A DNA stretch of 64,000 nucleotides from Phymatolithon calcareum (taxonomy: Eukaryota > Rhodophyta > Florideophyceae > Hapalidiales), in contig OZ345374.1 of NCBI GenBank assembly GCA_977006965.1, forward strand, positions 434,001-498,000, given 5' to 3'. The position numbers and the translations under genes were made by a program. Below the pieces are notes generated by a model. It saw nothing but the letters and a program-made list of their open reading frames with translations, was not told the origin of the DNA and made no database searches. Numbering within the stretch: position 1 is the first letter of the stretch; every line of letters begins with the position of its first letter. Shown in pieces: positions 52,895-62,400 of this stretch.

Positions 52895-53347
52895 ATTTAC
52901 TTGATTCAAGTATTAAGAGTGAAGACAATATTTTCAATGCCGTGCGATGCCGCGATTCAGTCGACGAGGCTCTAGGAGCTAGAGTTGCGAGACGGCGACA
53001 AGGTGACGTAATTTCTGGAGGCATTATTGCGGTTGCTACGCACGCGAGGTCGGACGCACCGGTGCCTACATACACCGAACGGACCCGAAGGGCGAATCAA
53101 ACGCTACGGCCACATGTGCCTCATGATTCGACAACGACGACAATCTTCGAGCACAAGAAGCGACGGTTAGCACCATCGAGCTACCGACAGCGTCCGTTTC
53201 TTCCGGCGCCATACCCGTCACCACGCCGGCGACAGTGTCAGTCTCTTCACAGCGACGTAACGACTTGATGGATGTTTCCCATGAGCGCTTAAAGCGCATA
53301 CGCGTCGCCACCGCCAACTCTTTGTTCCGCAGGGCTTTCCTTTCTTC
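52895..53347 (+). repeat. 453-bp direct repeat, copy 1 (solo)
   Basis: Apparently identical to 59388-59840 (offset 6493); the encoded frames on both strands match exactly. Starts ATTTACTTGATTC and ends CTTTCTTC, with no TG...CA ends or target duplication. Copy 2 is joined to a DIRS-like element, so this may be a stray 5' piece of the same family. Confidence 0.8.
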
Positions 53348-53776
53348 CCACCCACCTTCCCATCTGCGATCGCACGGATTGCATATTTGTTTTGGACAGG
53401 GCTTTGAGGCATATCGACGAATGGAGATTGGGCGCGTTATTCTTGGGACGGCTTCCATCTGTGTTATTCGACTGCAATTGATTTTCTTTCTAATGATGAC
53501 GCCTCATCTGTCCGATGCCGGGACGGCTATCTCTCTTTCTCCTGCTTCTTAGGAACTACGCCAAGAATACGATAGATATAGAATTTCTAACAGGTGGCGT
53601 GTTTGCCGGTGTTTCGTTTTGACACGCACTTTGTCGGAAGAATAGAATGGGAGATTTCCCTCTGCTCGAAGACTTAGACGCCTATAAAGAAAATATGTTT
53701 TCATGCGTATCGCATGTATCTGTTTGTCATCCTGAACAATTACTGCACTAAACTTATGAAAACAGACGAAAGGTAA
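53348..53776. other. 3' flank of the Sel1 gene
   Basis: No ORF of interest; presumably holds the minus-strand gene's 3' UTR. Confidence 0.3.
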
Positions 53777-56700
53777 CTAAATGCAAGCCTCTACACCTTC
53801 TTGATCAGAACCCACGATTTCTTCCCCACCAGTTTCGAGAATCTTCACATAGGCAAGACAATCATCTAATTCTTCAAGTTCCACTCTCCGCGACAAAACA
53901 GGCTCTGTTTCGCTGTTTCTCAATACGAAAAACCTTCTTACTTGATCTTGAAGTGTGTACAAAGGCTCGAGCTCCGTTTCTGGGGCTATAAGCTCGGAGA
54001 CCATGTTCTGCGACTCGGAAATGCTTTCACCATTTCGAACTTCAGGGTCTCCACACATGTACAAAACTGCAAGATTGTAAATCGCGATTGGGTTCTTATC
54101 CACTTCAATAGCTTGCTTGTAAAGTCTCTCAGCCTCCACAGCATTTCGATTAACGCCCCTTCCAAGCTCGTAAGCAACCGCGAGATTATTCATTCCAGTG
54201 CTGCTTCCTGCTTCCACAGCCCTTTTCAGATACGACATGCCAGCTTCGTGTCCGGTAGTGCCACACTTTAGAACACCCATGTTACACAGTGCGTCCTCGT
54301 TTCCCTCTTCTATGGCATCCGAATACTGTACCTCCGCCGCCGATGCATTCGCTGACACATCAGTAGCTCCTTTGTGATATATTAGTCCTAAACGATTTTT
54401 GGACTCAAATCGGTCGCAATACAGTTCTTCGTATAGTGCCATGGCGTGTTTTGGATGTGCACCTATGCCGAAAACTCGCTCTTGTCCATCGGCTTCATTC
54501 TTGCCTTCCTCAGACGCTGATGGTTTCACGAAAAGTCGATCAACCATTGCGCGAAGCATTTTCTCATCTCCGCACGCTACCTCTTCACAAAGTATCTCAA
54601 TCATTGCGTTCTTGCATTCTGCGTCGCGGCCCACAAAGAACCCTTTCTCGAGCAAGTAACCGACGTTCAATGCAAAACAGTCGTAACGATCGAAGTAGAT
54701 GCAGGCACCCGAGCGCTGTAAATATTTGGCCGCAATCTTCTGATCTGCTGCATCCTTTGATTCGTGGAAACGACTTTGGTGTGCAACGGCAAGGTAAAAG
54801 AGAAGCGAGGAATTTAAAGTTCTCTCACCCTCATTTGCGATAGAGGTTTCAATGGCTTGAATCGCTTCCTCGGATATCGCCCTATTTGCTCCATTTTTAT
54901 AAAACAGTGACAGTGCCTTTTTCTTCAGTGCGTCTTCGGATCTCGTTTGCTCGAAAATGCGCCCGAAATAATCCGAAAGCATTTCAAGATCAATCTCGTC
55001 GACTTGTCTATTGAGCTCCTCGATATCGCTTCGATTCACAAGATTCTTGAATTGCGCATCCATCGCCGTCTCCAGGGCAACCAGTTGTGTGCCACATACA
55101 GGGCTTCTCCTGATGACAAGACCAAAAGCATCTTTTAGTGCTTCTCTGTGGCCATCTTCCCCAATACAGCGTCCAAATAGTTTTAGGGCATCATCCACAC
55201 GGCCTTCTTCCATCGCTTGATGTCCATCTAAATACATAGTTCTCTCCTGGAAATGAATATCCATAACGGCATTCAGAGCGCCAATGCATTCAATAGACTT
55301 ATGTTCCATAACTTCCAAATCGCTCACACCATATTTCTCCTCCACCAAATTTCGTATCTCAAATTCGGCAATCTGGGGCATAAACGGTGGCCACCCGGAC
55401 CAATACCATAACCCGTAGTCTTTTCCAAGCGTTTCTGGGGCAATGTACTGCACAGGAGAACAAATATTTGAATGATTTGCTTCTGTTCGAAGCGGTTCAT
55501 CTCTCGAAAATAGTCGACTCGATCGCCAATCCTTTTGGGCAGCAAGCCTACCCATGACAGCGTCTTTCCACTCTTGCCACTTGAAAACCGGGCACTCTGG
55601 ACAGAAGATGACCGACATTGTTTCGGACTCTTGGTCACATGTGAACAAAATGTGGAGTTCCTGGGGACCTGCGACAGGCTTCACTATGATACCATCTTCA
55701 AACTCGATTGTATGGTTGCCATGGCTTGAATCTGAGGAATCCCACTCATCCTCTGTTCTTTCCATTTTCAAGCCCGGAAAGCCAAGAATGAAGAGCATGA
55801 TGAGAAACGGCGACTGACGAATATCTTCGGTTTTCCGCCCGACCTCTCCTCCGATCCGCCAGTGCAAATGTGCCTGAACTTCCCAAATAAGCCTCATGCA
55901 CAATCTTTGCATTTCTTCATCACACCAATAATCTTCGTTGAATGCAGAGCATAGTTGTTTGCTGCACAAGAATCTGATACCGACTGGTGCGATACTGGCA
56001 CACCATCCCGCCGCGTCCGCTTCATTTTCAGCAACCCATGATCCCAAAATACTTCTCACAGTCTCTGCCACAGATCCAATGAAACGAGGGATATCCTGCG
56101 ATATCGACTCGAACATATTTGTGCGTGGATCCCCGACGTCTAGTCGTAGTCGCTTCATTTCAAGATCGTACTGTTTCTCAAACACCGATATTGCGAGCTC
56201 AGGCTCACCGACATGAGAATGCCCATTGTTTTCTTCCAGATACACGCCATGTCTATCTCCGTACGCCAATGCAAGACAATTGTCCACATGAACGCTTGTC
56301 TGAAGCATTAGACAGTTGGGGTTGGTCTCCCAGAGGAGATAAGACAGCACCTCTTCTTGTACCGGTAGAGGCTGCAAGAACCCTTCTCGGTCTTCCCCAT
56401 TGTCGTTACCAAGCTGGTACATGAGAGTATCAAACCCTGCATTTATGCGTCCCCAGTTCACAGTTTCACCATTTTTTCCAAACACCCAGTCGTCTTCGTT
56501 TCCAAAAGAGATGGCGTTTTCCATGAGCGATGCAAAATAGACCAGCTGCTGAGGTGTGACATTTTCAACAGCAGTCCGCTGCTCATCAGTGAGCTTGTTT
56601 AAAGACGTCTTGTGCCAATCATCTTTGGCTGCGTCTCTGATAGTCGCCTCAAGATCGCTGAAGTATAGAGTCTCGTCAAATCTTCCGTTCATTTTGAAAG

Positions 56701-57949
56701 GAAGCATGCATCGCTCCGTGACCTTGAAAGGTGCAATGTTGGAATATCTATAACCCGTGCAGTATCGGTGATATGGCGGGAATAATGTGACAAACTTCTC
56801 AGTAGATCCATTGTTTTCTACTGATCCTTGAGTTGTGTGTGCAGATACGACAATAGCGAGATATTGGGACGTCTTCCGTTTCTCTCTCTGGAACTCTGTT
56901 CCTGACTCAGTATCCTTGAAACCTAATCCTCTGGTGTCAGCGAGCCATCGATACCCAAATCGTGCGAGAAACGATACGAGCCATCGAACAGAGCACTCCT
57001 CAGGCTTTGTCGACTTCAGAAAAGATGCCACAGTACAAGCCATAGCGTTGTGTCTTTCCAAGTCGCTGTGACGCACTCGCGAGAATGGTACAAGTCGTAC
57101 GGGAAGCTCGGCATTCGAGAATTCGTTGTCAATAAGTGAGCTATTGACGACCATGTGATAATCCACAGTCCTCTCGATATCCTCCAAAGACTCGGCATTA
57201 GAATATTCCTCCTCTTCCATGTTCCCCATCACCCAATTATAAAAGTGCGGCCCATTGTTCTTCATGAAAAAGAGGACAGTATAAAGACGATACGAACAAT
57301 TGTTCTTCACGAGCTGCAGAACAGTAGAAAGACGAGATGAACAAGTCCGATTTTCGTAGATCATGTCGTCAATCCGTGCAGACGAAGAAGAATTCGATTC
57401 GGTTGAGACGGACGAAAGGGAGGTACACTGTCTCCAGGAATACAACCATCTGCATACAAAACCAAAGCTGGTCTTCAGTTTCTCGGCCAGGCGGAAAAGA
57501 GGGCGGTAGGCCTTCATTTCTGAAAGCATGTTCTTGACATCGTAAGAATACTCATAGCGAGGAGCATTATAACCCAGCCTGCCAAGACATCTGAGAGCAG
57601 AAATGTTCCAGTTCCGGAATTCATACAGTAGAACGAGTCCCCATACTGTACGCAAAACGTGGTAACTGTTGAACACGGCCACGGCGATTGCCGCCGCAGC
57701 TTCCTTGTAGTCTCTGTTCTTGATTTGGAGGTCGATGTAATAGATGATGCACCCCAAAGAAGGCAATGAGAAGAATAACTGTATCTTTCCATTACGACGG
57801 GTTTCACGGATCGGCCTCCACTTATCGGTGATGAAGTCTAGGCCGTAAATGAACGAGAGCGGAATGAAGGCGATGAAGTAGATTGAGAATATAACTCTTG
57901 GGTCGTCCGCCAGTGACGGAGCATCGGTGCAGCAGCAGCAGTTGGACAT
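53777..57949 (-). CDS. 1390-residue membrane protein with C-terminal Sel1 repeats
   Basis: Intact, intronless, ATG at 57949. The N-terminus MSNCCCCTDAP carries a four-cysteine cluster (possible acylation site, inferred). Two to three hydrophobic segments follow in the first 110 residues (VIFSIYFIAFIPLSFIYGL, LFFSLPSLGCIIYYI, AVAVFNSYHVLRTVWGLVLL). The central 900 residues match nothing I know. From about residue 950, helical repeats appear, ending in clear Sel1/TPR-like units: NEDALCNMGVLKC, STGMNNLAVAYELGRGVNRN and NPIAIYNLAVLYMCG. Sel1 repeats are protein-interaction solenoids; no catalytic motif seen. Length and lack of stops show selection. Function unknown. Confidence 0.75.
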   Translation of the reverse strand: MSNCCCCTDAPSLADDPRVIFSIYFIAFIPLSFIYGLDFITDKWRPIRETRRNGKIQLFFSLPSLGCIIYYIDLQIKNRDYKEAAAAIAVAVFNSYHVLRTVWGLVLLYEFRNWNISALRCLGRLGYNAPRYEYSYDVKNMLSEMKAYRPLFRLAEKLKTSFGFVCRWLYSWRQCTSLSSVSTESNSSSSARIDDMIYENRTCSSRLSTVLQLVKNNCSYRLYTVLFFMKNNGPHFYNWVMGNMEEEEYSNAESLEDIERTVDYHMVVNSSLIDNEFSNAELPVRLVPFSRVRHSDLERHNAMACTVASFLKSTKPEECSVRWLVSFLARFGYRWLADTRGLGFKDTESGTEFQREKRKTSQYLAIVVSAHTTQGSVENNGSTEKFVTLFPPYHRYCTGYRYSNIAPFKVTERCMLPFKMNGRFDETLYFSDLEATIRDAAKDDWHKTSLNKLTDEQRTAVENVTPQQLVYFASLMENAISFGNEDDWVFGKNGETVNWGRINAGFDTLMYQLGNDNGEDREGFLQPLPVQEEVLSYLLWETNPNCLMLQTSVHVDNCLALAYGDRHGVYLEENNGHSHVGEPELAISVFEKQYDLEMKRLRLDVGDPRTNMFESISQDIPRFIGSVAETVRSILGSWVAENEADAAGWCASIAPVGIRFLCSKQLCSAFNEDYWCDEEMQRLCMRLIWEVQAHLHWRIGGEVGRKTEDIRQSPFLIMLFILGFPGLKMERTEDEWDSSDSSHGNHTIEFEDGIIVKPVAGPQELHILFTCDQESETMSVIFCPECPVFKWQEWKDAVMGRLAAQKDWRSSRLFSRDEPLRTEANHSNICSPVQYIAPETLGKDYGLWYWSGWPPFMPQIAEFEIRNLVEEKYGVSDLEVMEHKSIECIGALNAVMDIHFQERTMYLDGHQAMEEGRVDDALKLFGRCIGEDGHREALKDAFGLVIRRSPVCGTQLVALETAMDAQFKNLVNRSDIEELNRQVDEIDLEMLSDYFGRIFEQTRSEDALKKKALSLFYKNGANRAISEEAIQAIETSIANEGERTLNSSLLFYLAVAHQSRFHESKDAADQKIAAKYLQRSGACIYFDRYDCFALNVGYLLEKGFFVGRDAECKNAMIEILCEEVACGDEKMLRAMVDRLFVKPSASEEGKNEADGQERVFGIGAHPKHAMALYEELYCDRFESKNRLGLIYHKGATDVSANASAAEVQYSDAIEEGNEDALCNMGVLKCGTTGHEAGMSYLKRAVEAGSSTGMNNLAVAYELGRGVNRNAVEAERLYKQAIEVDKNPIAIYNLAVLYMCGDPEVRNGESISESQNMVSELIAPETELEPLYTLQDQVRRFFVLRNSETEPVLSRRVELEELDDCLAYVKILETGGEEIVGSDQEGVEACI

Positions 57950-58112
57950 GGCGTGACGGTAGGTCGCTCCGTGGGCTTTGAGGTTACTCCGGTCCGAACT
58001 GTACGGCAGCGCGCAGGTTGAGAGTCACTTTCGTGCCGATCTCGCCAACGGGGGTATGATCCGTTCGTATTGTTTCACTCCACATTATTACTGTATGTGT
58101 ACAGGTGTACAG

Positions 58113-59021
58113 CAGGGGAATTTTAGGAGGGGGACAAAAGCAGGAGATGTGTCATACCGAATTTTAATGATAAGCCTATGTGGCGTCCGTATGAAGCAGA
58201 GCAGACAGGGCGAAAATGTATCATAAACGTAGCCAGTTGATAGAAAAAATCCAGCTTACAGCTCGCATACATTATGGACCATAATGCAGCGAAGCCTCTC
58301 GTTGCAGGGTTTGCATTCTGGAGAGAAATAATAGAGAAGTAGGTTTTCGAGCTCTGCCTGTGCACTGAGCACAAAATGTGCACGGCTCGCGTCCGTGGCT
58401 TACTTGATTTTCGAAAGTTGCCCGCGAAAATTCGAGATGAAGCCGTTGTACTCTGGACGGATTTAACCGTATTTTAATAAATGCAGCGGAAGACTTGGAG
58501 GTGTGGCTAGCGTCATTTGTCGTGTCTAACAGCGGTGGACGCGAGCGGAAGGTTCTCTGAGGTGACTACCTCGTCTGGCGAGCTCGGACTTCAATCAGCC
58601 GTTCGTTCCGGGCTGGAGCAAGCGCGCCCATCCGTTGGTGGTCCTCTCTTTCGAGAAGTGCTCGCATGATCCACTTCTGCGAAATATAACCTATCGCTTG
58701 CGGCCACGTTGCCACAATTTATTCAGCTAATCACGAAAGCGCCCGCACTAGCGCCTCGGTATCGGACATGGCACCGCAGCGTTTACTGCACAGCAACTAT
58801 ACTGTCCTTAGGATGCTTACAGCACTACATGTCCTGGCACAATTCCATTGGCCGTCGTCAAACGACGGCTGCGTCAGAGCGCTGCAAGAATCGAGCTTTA
58901 TCACTTAATTTTTGATACAAAGATTTCCTCATAATGAACATGATATAACGCAGGCCACATTTTTAATTAAGTTTTCGAAACATCAAGTTTCGGTTTTTGT
59001 CCCCCTCCTAACATTCCCCTG
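58113..59021. mobile_element. Small inverted-repeat DNA element, 909 bp
   Basis: Left end CAGGGGAATTTTAGGAGGGG at 58113, right end inverted CTCCTAACATTCCCCTG to 59021; the inverted repeats pair over about 27 bp with two mismatches. A 7-bp duplication TGTACAG flanks it (58106-58112 and 59022-59028). No transposase frame. CAGGGG ends recall hAT, but the duplication reads as 7 rather than 8 bp. Confidence 0.75.
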
Positions 59022-59028
59022 TGTACAG

Positions 59029-59387
59029 TATTCGAAAATCCACTTTTTGTAAAGTTGCACGGGTATAATATGATATCACTGGCCATTGTTTCTCCTGTAT
59101 TTTCAGTTGCAGCATTGGAACTTTTCCAATCCATCCTACTGTACAGCAAAGAAATGTTGGCGTGTTCCTGTCGTTCCAAACAAGAACAGCCAGTATCATA
59201 CCGACTATGATTCAGGTCCCTTTCTGTTGTTCCAGTAATTGGAGCTGTAGTTTTCTTGGACTTCGTGTTCGGACTACACGTAGTACCTCGTGTACTCTTC
59301 ACGAGGGATTGCATGTATTACTAGCGACCCTTATTTGGGTCCGCTTACAGTTCGGACACAGTCTCTCAGCCCTACTTAAGTCGCTCT
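59029..59387. other. Anonymous segment before repeat copy 2
   Basis: No gene recognised. A frame starting upstream (59162) runs into the 453-bp repeat by chance. Confidence 0.3.
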
Positions 59388-59840
59388 ATTTACTTGATTC
59401 AAGTATTAAGAGTGAAGACAATATTTTCAATGCCGTGCGATGCCGCGATTCAGTCGACGAGGCTCTAGGAGCTAGAGTTGCGAGACGGCGACAAGGTGAC
59501 GTAATTTCTGGAGGCATTATTGCGGTTGCTACGCACGCGAGGTCGGACGCACCGGTGCCTACATACACCGAACGGACCCGAAGGGCGAATCAAACGCTAC
59601 GGCCACATGTGCCTCATGATTCGACAACGACGACAATCTTCGAGCACAAGAAGCGACGGTTAGCACCATCGAGCTACCGACAGCGTCCGTTTCTTCCGGC
59701 GCCATACCCGTCACCACGCCGGCGACAGTGTCAGTCTCTTCACAGCGACGTAACGACTTGATGGATGTTTCCCATGAGCGCTTAAAGCGCATACGCGTCG
59801 CCACCGCCAACTCTTTGTTCCGCAGGGCTTTCCTTTCTTC
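59388..59840 (+). repeat. 453-bp direct repeat, copy 2
   Basis: Pairs with 52895-53347, same orientation. Runs into the DIRS-like ORF1 region at 59841. Confidence 0.8.
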
Positions 59841-59921
59841 TAAGAAAGGTTCACGGCTTGTTAGCTGTCTGCAGCCTAAGTTTCATTGCCGGCTTTTGTC
59901 GGTTTCGTGGCAGCCTGTAGT

Positions 59922-60578
59922 ATGTCACTCTCAATTTCTGAATTTTTCACCGAGGTTCAGGAAGCTGAGAAAGAGTTCACAGCCGCTTTCAAGGACAAGC
60001 TTGAATATCTGTCCGAACAGCGTCTTGCTTGCTATACCGCGGTCCTTGAGTCGCAAACCCGTCTCATTACGAACGGTTGTTTGCCGAGTCCTTTCCGACT
60101 GACCGAGGACGCACGTCGTCAGCCAGGATTTTTCGTGGACACGAGCTATTTCCGAAAGGAGCTGGAAAAGGTGCTTCCGTCAGTTGCCAAACACGAACTT
60201 TCGTATTTGAATGCCTTTGGTGTGTATCATTCGCTTGCTTCGTGTGCCCGACGTAAGTCTAAAATCTATGCCCCGTGCGAGAAGACCCTTGAGCACGCCG
60301 GTTTCCTTGGCCTCTTGCACGCATTAAGCGCTGTGGTAGAACAGATTGCCTTCGCGCGTCTGGACTATTTCAAGCAAGTCATCAACCACGGGCTTCTTAT
60401 TGCGAACTCGCAGTGCACAGCATTCGAGGCACGATCCTCTGGAATGTACAGTGACTCCTTCGCTGCTTCCTTACACGCGGCGCAAAGTGACTATCAGAAA
60501 TTTCTTCTTACTGAGACTGCTAAAAGGCAAGCAAAAGCTGACGTGCATGCTCAGGGTTATACGGCAAGTCAGAAGTGA
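59922..60578 (+). CDS. DIRS-like ORF1 (gag-like)
   Basis: 218 residues from the ATG at 59922, highly helical: SISEFFTEVQEAEKEFTAAF, then YFRKELEKVLPSVAKHELSY and GLLHALSAVVEQIAFARLDY. No zinc finger. It ends overlapping the next frame by four bases, the close packing expected within a retroelement transcript. Gag assignment rests on position only. Confidence 0.5.
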   Translation: MSLSISEFFTEVQEAEKEFTAAFKDKLEYLSEQRLACYTAVLESQTRLITNGCLPSPFRLTEDARRQPGFFVDTSYFRKELEKVLPSVAKHELSYLNAFGVYHSLASCARRKSKIYAPCEKTLEHAGFLGLLHALSAVVEQIAFARLDYFKQVINHGLLIANSQCTAFEARSSGMYSDSFAASLHAAQSDYQKFLLTETAKRQAKADVHAQGYTASQK

Positions 60579-61928
60579 AGATCCCATCTCGCCCAATGAT
60601 GTCAAGGGACCGTCCGTATTACGATCTAGTGGGAGATTCTTTATCGGCCTGGAATCGATCAACAAAAATTGGGTCCGAAATGCAGAAGGTCCTTCGGGAT
60701 GGGGTATTGGACGAGCCGGATGGATACGAGTATGGACTGCCCGAGTTTTGTCCGATTCCACAGGATCGGAGATCCATCGAGTTTGGGGAGGACGATCTTC
60801 GAAAAGTACTTCTTCCGGAGAACCTGTTTTACAGGGAAATGACTCCGGAGGACATGGAAAGGATCAGGAACAGCGGGAAACTAATCTCCAGAGCTTTCGT
60901 CGTATGGCAGGACAAAGGTGGCATAGACGAGGGACATTTTGTCATATGTATCAATCGTCTCTCAAAATTCTTCAAGCACCGGTATTTTCGGATGGAGAAG
61001 GCCGCGGAGTTTGTCGCTCTCCTGCATCCCGGAGAAACGATGATATCTTTCGACGTCAAGGCGGGGTACCGCCACTTGAAGCTTCATCCATGTATGTTGG
61101 ATTACTTTGTGTTCTCATACAACGGAAAGTACTGTCAGTGTCTGGCCTTACCCTTTGGACGGGGGTCCTTCGGCTTATTGGTTTACCAAATTTCTCGCAC
61201 CTGCTATTGAGGTAATCCGCTCATGGGGCTATCTGGTACTCGTTTATTTGGACGACGTTCTCGTTGTTCCACGCCGATGGAAAGTGTCTACAGAGAGGGA
61301 CTGCGTTTTGGCGTTCGGAAGAATCGACAGGCTGCTAGTCTCTCTGGGTATCACCCGACACCCCACGAAGGGATGCTGGGGGAAGGGATCACAAGAGCTT
61401 CACCATCTCGGATTTGAGTTCGACACACTAAACATGAAGTTCTTCGTTCCGGACTCAAAGCAAGAAAAGATCAAGTTCCTATCGAAACGGATACTTCGCG
61501 AAGCGAAGTATGGTCGTCGTTGGGTGTCGGTCCGTGCGCTGTCCAGATTTCTCGGATGTACAGCATCGCTTGCACTAGCGATGTCCCTCTCGCGTTACTA
61601 CAATCGGGCGTTGTACAAATCCCTGAACGGGAGCTGGAAGTCAGTTGGCGGCAAGCTACGGAATATTCCCCCCTTTGCAATTCTAGTCGGGGATCGGATG
61701 TACATTTTAGTAGGATTGGAACGAGTCACAGCCACATATTCGGGAACTAAATATAGCAAAGTGATAAGGTTTCTCAAGTATCTAACGTACATTTGGTCCC
61801 CTCAGGGGCCTCGAGGGATAAAATTAGTCTACGTTCATGTGTCACACGGGGAACAAGGCCATCAAGTATTATCTGCAGTTTGTAGCAACAGATGGGATTA
61901 CCCGTGGAATTATCACATAATTTGCTAG
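60575..61928 (+). pseudogene. DIRS-type reverse transcriptase, one frameshift
   Basis: The first ATG in the frame is at 60596. DIRS-like text: GHFVICINRLSKFFKHRYFR, FVALLHPGETMISFDVKAGY (first Asp), then CLALPFG. A one-base shift at the G5 run near 61161-61165 moves the frame to AYWFTKFLAPAIEVIRSWGY and VYLDDVLVVPRRW with the catalytic YLDD. The thumb follows: LHHLGFEFDTLNMKFFVPDS. RNase H-like text after 61600 decays. The SFDVKAGYRHLKLHP and YLDD context is typical of tyrosine-recombinase retrotransposons, not LTR elements. Confidence 0.75.
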
Positions 61929-62400
61929 GGTAGAAATGAGTGCGCGAACTGTCATCATCAAACGAAAAGTATTTGAAGAGGTAAATGTATAAGATGGGTA
62001 CAATATTACCGTCAAACATGATTCAGCAAACTCAAAATCTTCTCCAGGAGGTTTGAGAATCTGTTGCGAAAACTTGATACTCTGTGAGGTATGATGTAAG
62101 CAGTCCTACTAAATATTGTAAAATTAGCTTTCGATGCAATATGATAGCCTAAAACAGCTGTTTTCATCCTGTACCTATACGGTATGATATGATACAATCG
62201 GTGTGTGCAGCAGTTTGTCTAGAGTCCGTCCATTGTCATACATGCCACAGTAGGCTTTCAGTGCAAGAGCGTGTATTTCGCGTTCATCAGAATTGCGCAA
62301 CAGTATGTCTCAACCGTGGTCATCTTATGCGGCTAGAGTGAGTTCAGGGGTCTTCGTTCTCGAGCTCTGAGCAATCCCTGGTACACCTGGAATTTCAATA
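61929..62400. other. Anonymous spacer before the Argonaute-like gene
   Basis: No frame of note, AT-rich. It may contain the Argonaute promoter or the lost 3' part of the retroelement. Confidence 0.3.

Larger units (their letters stand above)
59388..61928 (+). mobile_element. DIRS/Ngaro-like retroelement, 3'-truncated
   Basis: Begins with the 453-bp repeat (59388-59840), followed by a gag-like ORF, a reverse transcriptase of the DIRS type and a trace of RNase H. I found no tyrosine recombinase or methyltransferase domain before about 62400, so the element is truncated or its recombinase lies elsewhere. Terminal structure cannot be assigned. Confidence 0.6.

Noticed and set aside
52895-59840. 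453-bp repeats as LTRs of one element containing the Sel1 gene
   Set aside because: No TG...CA ends, primer site or target duplication, and the enclosed gene is on the opposite strand with no retroelement domains.
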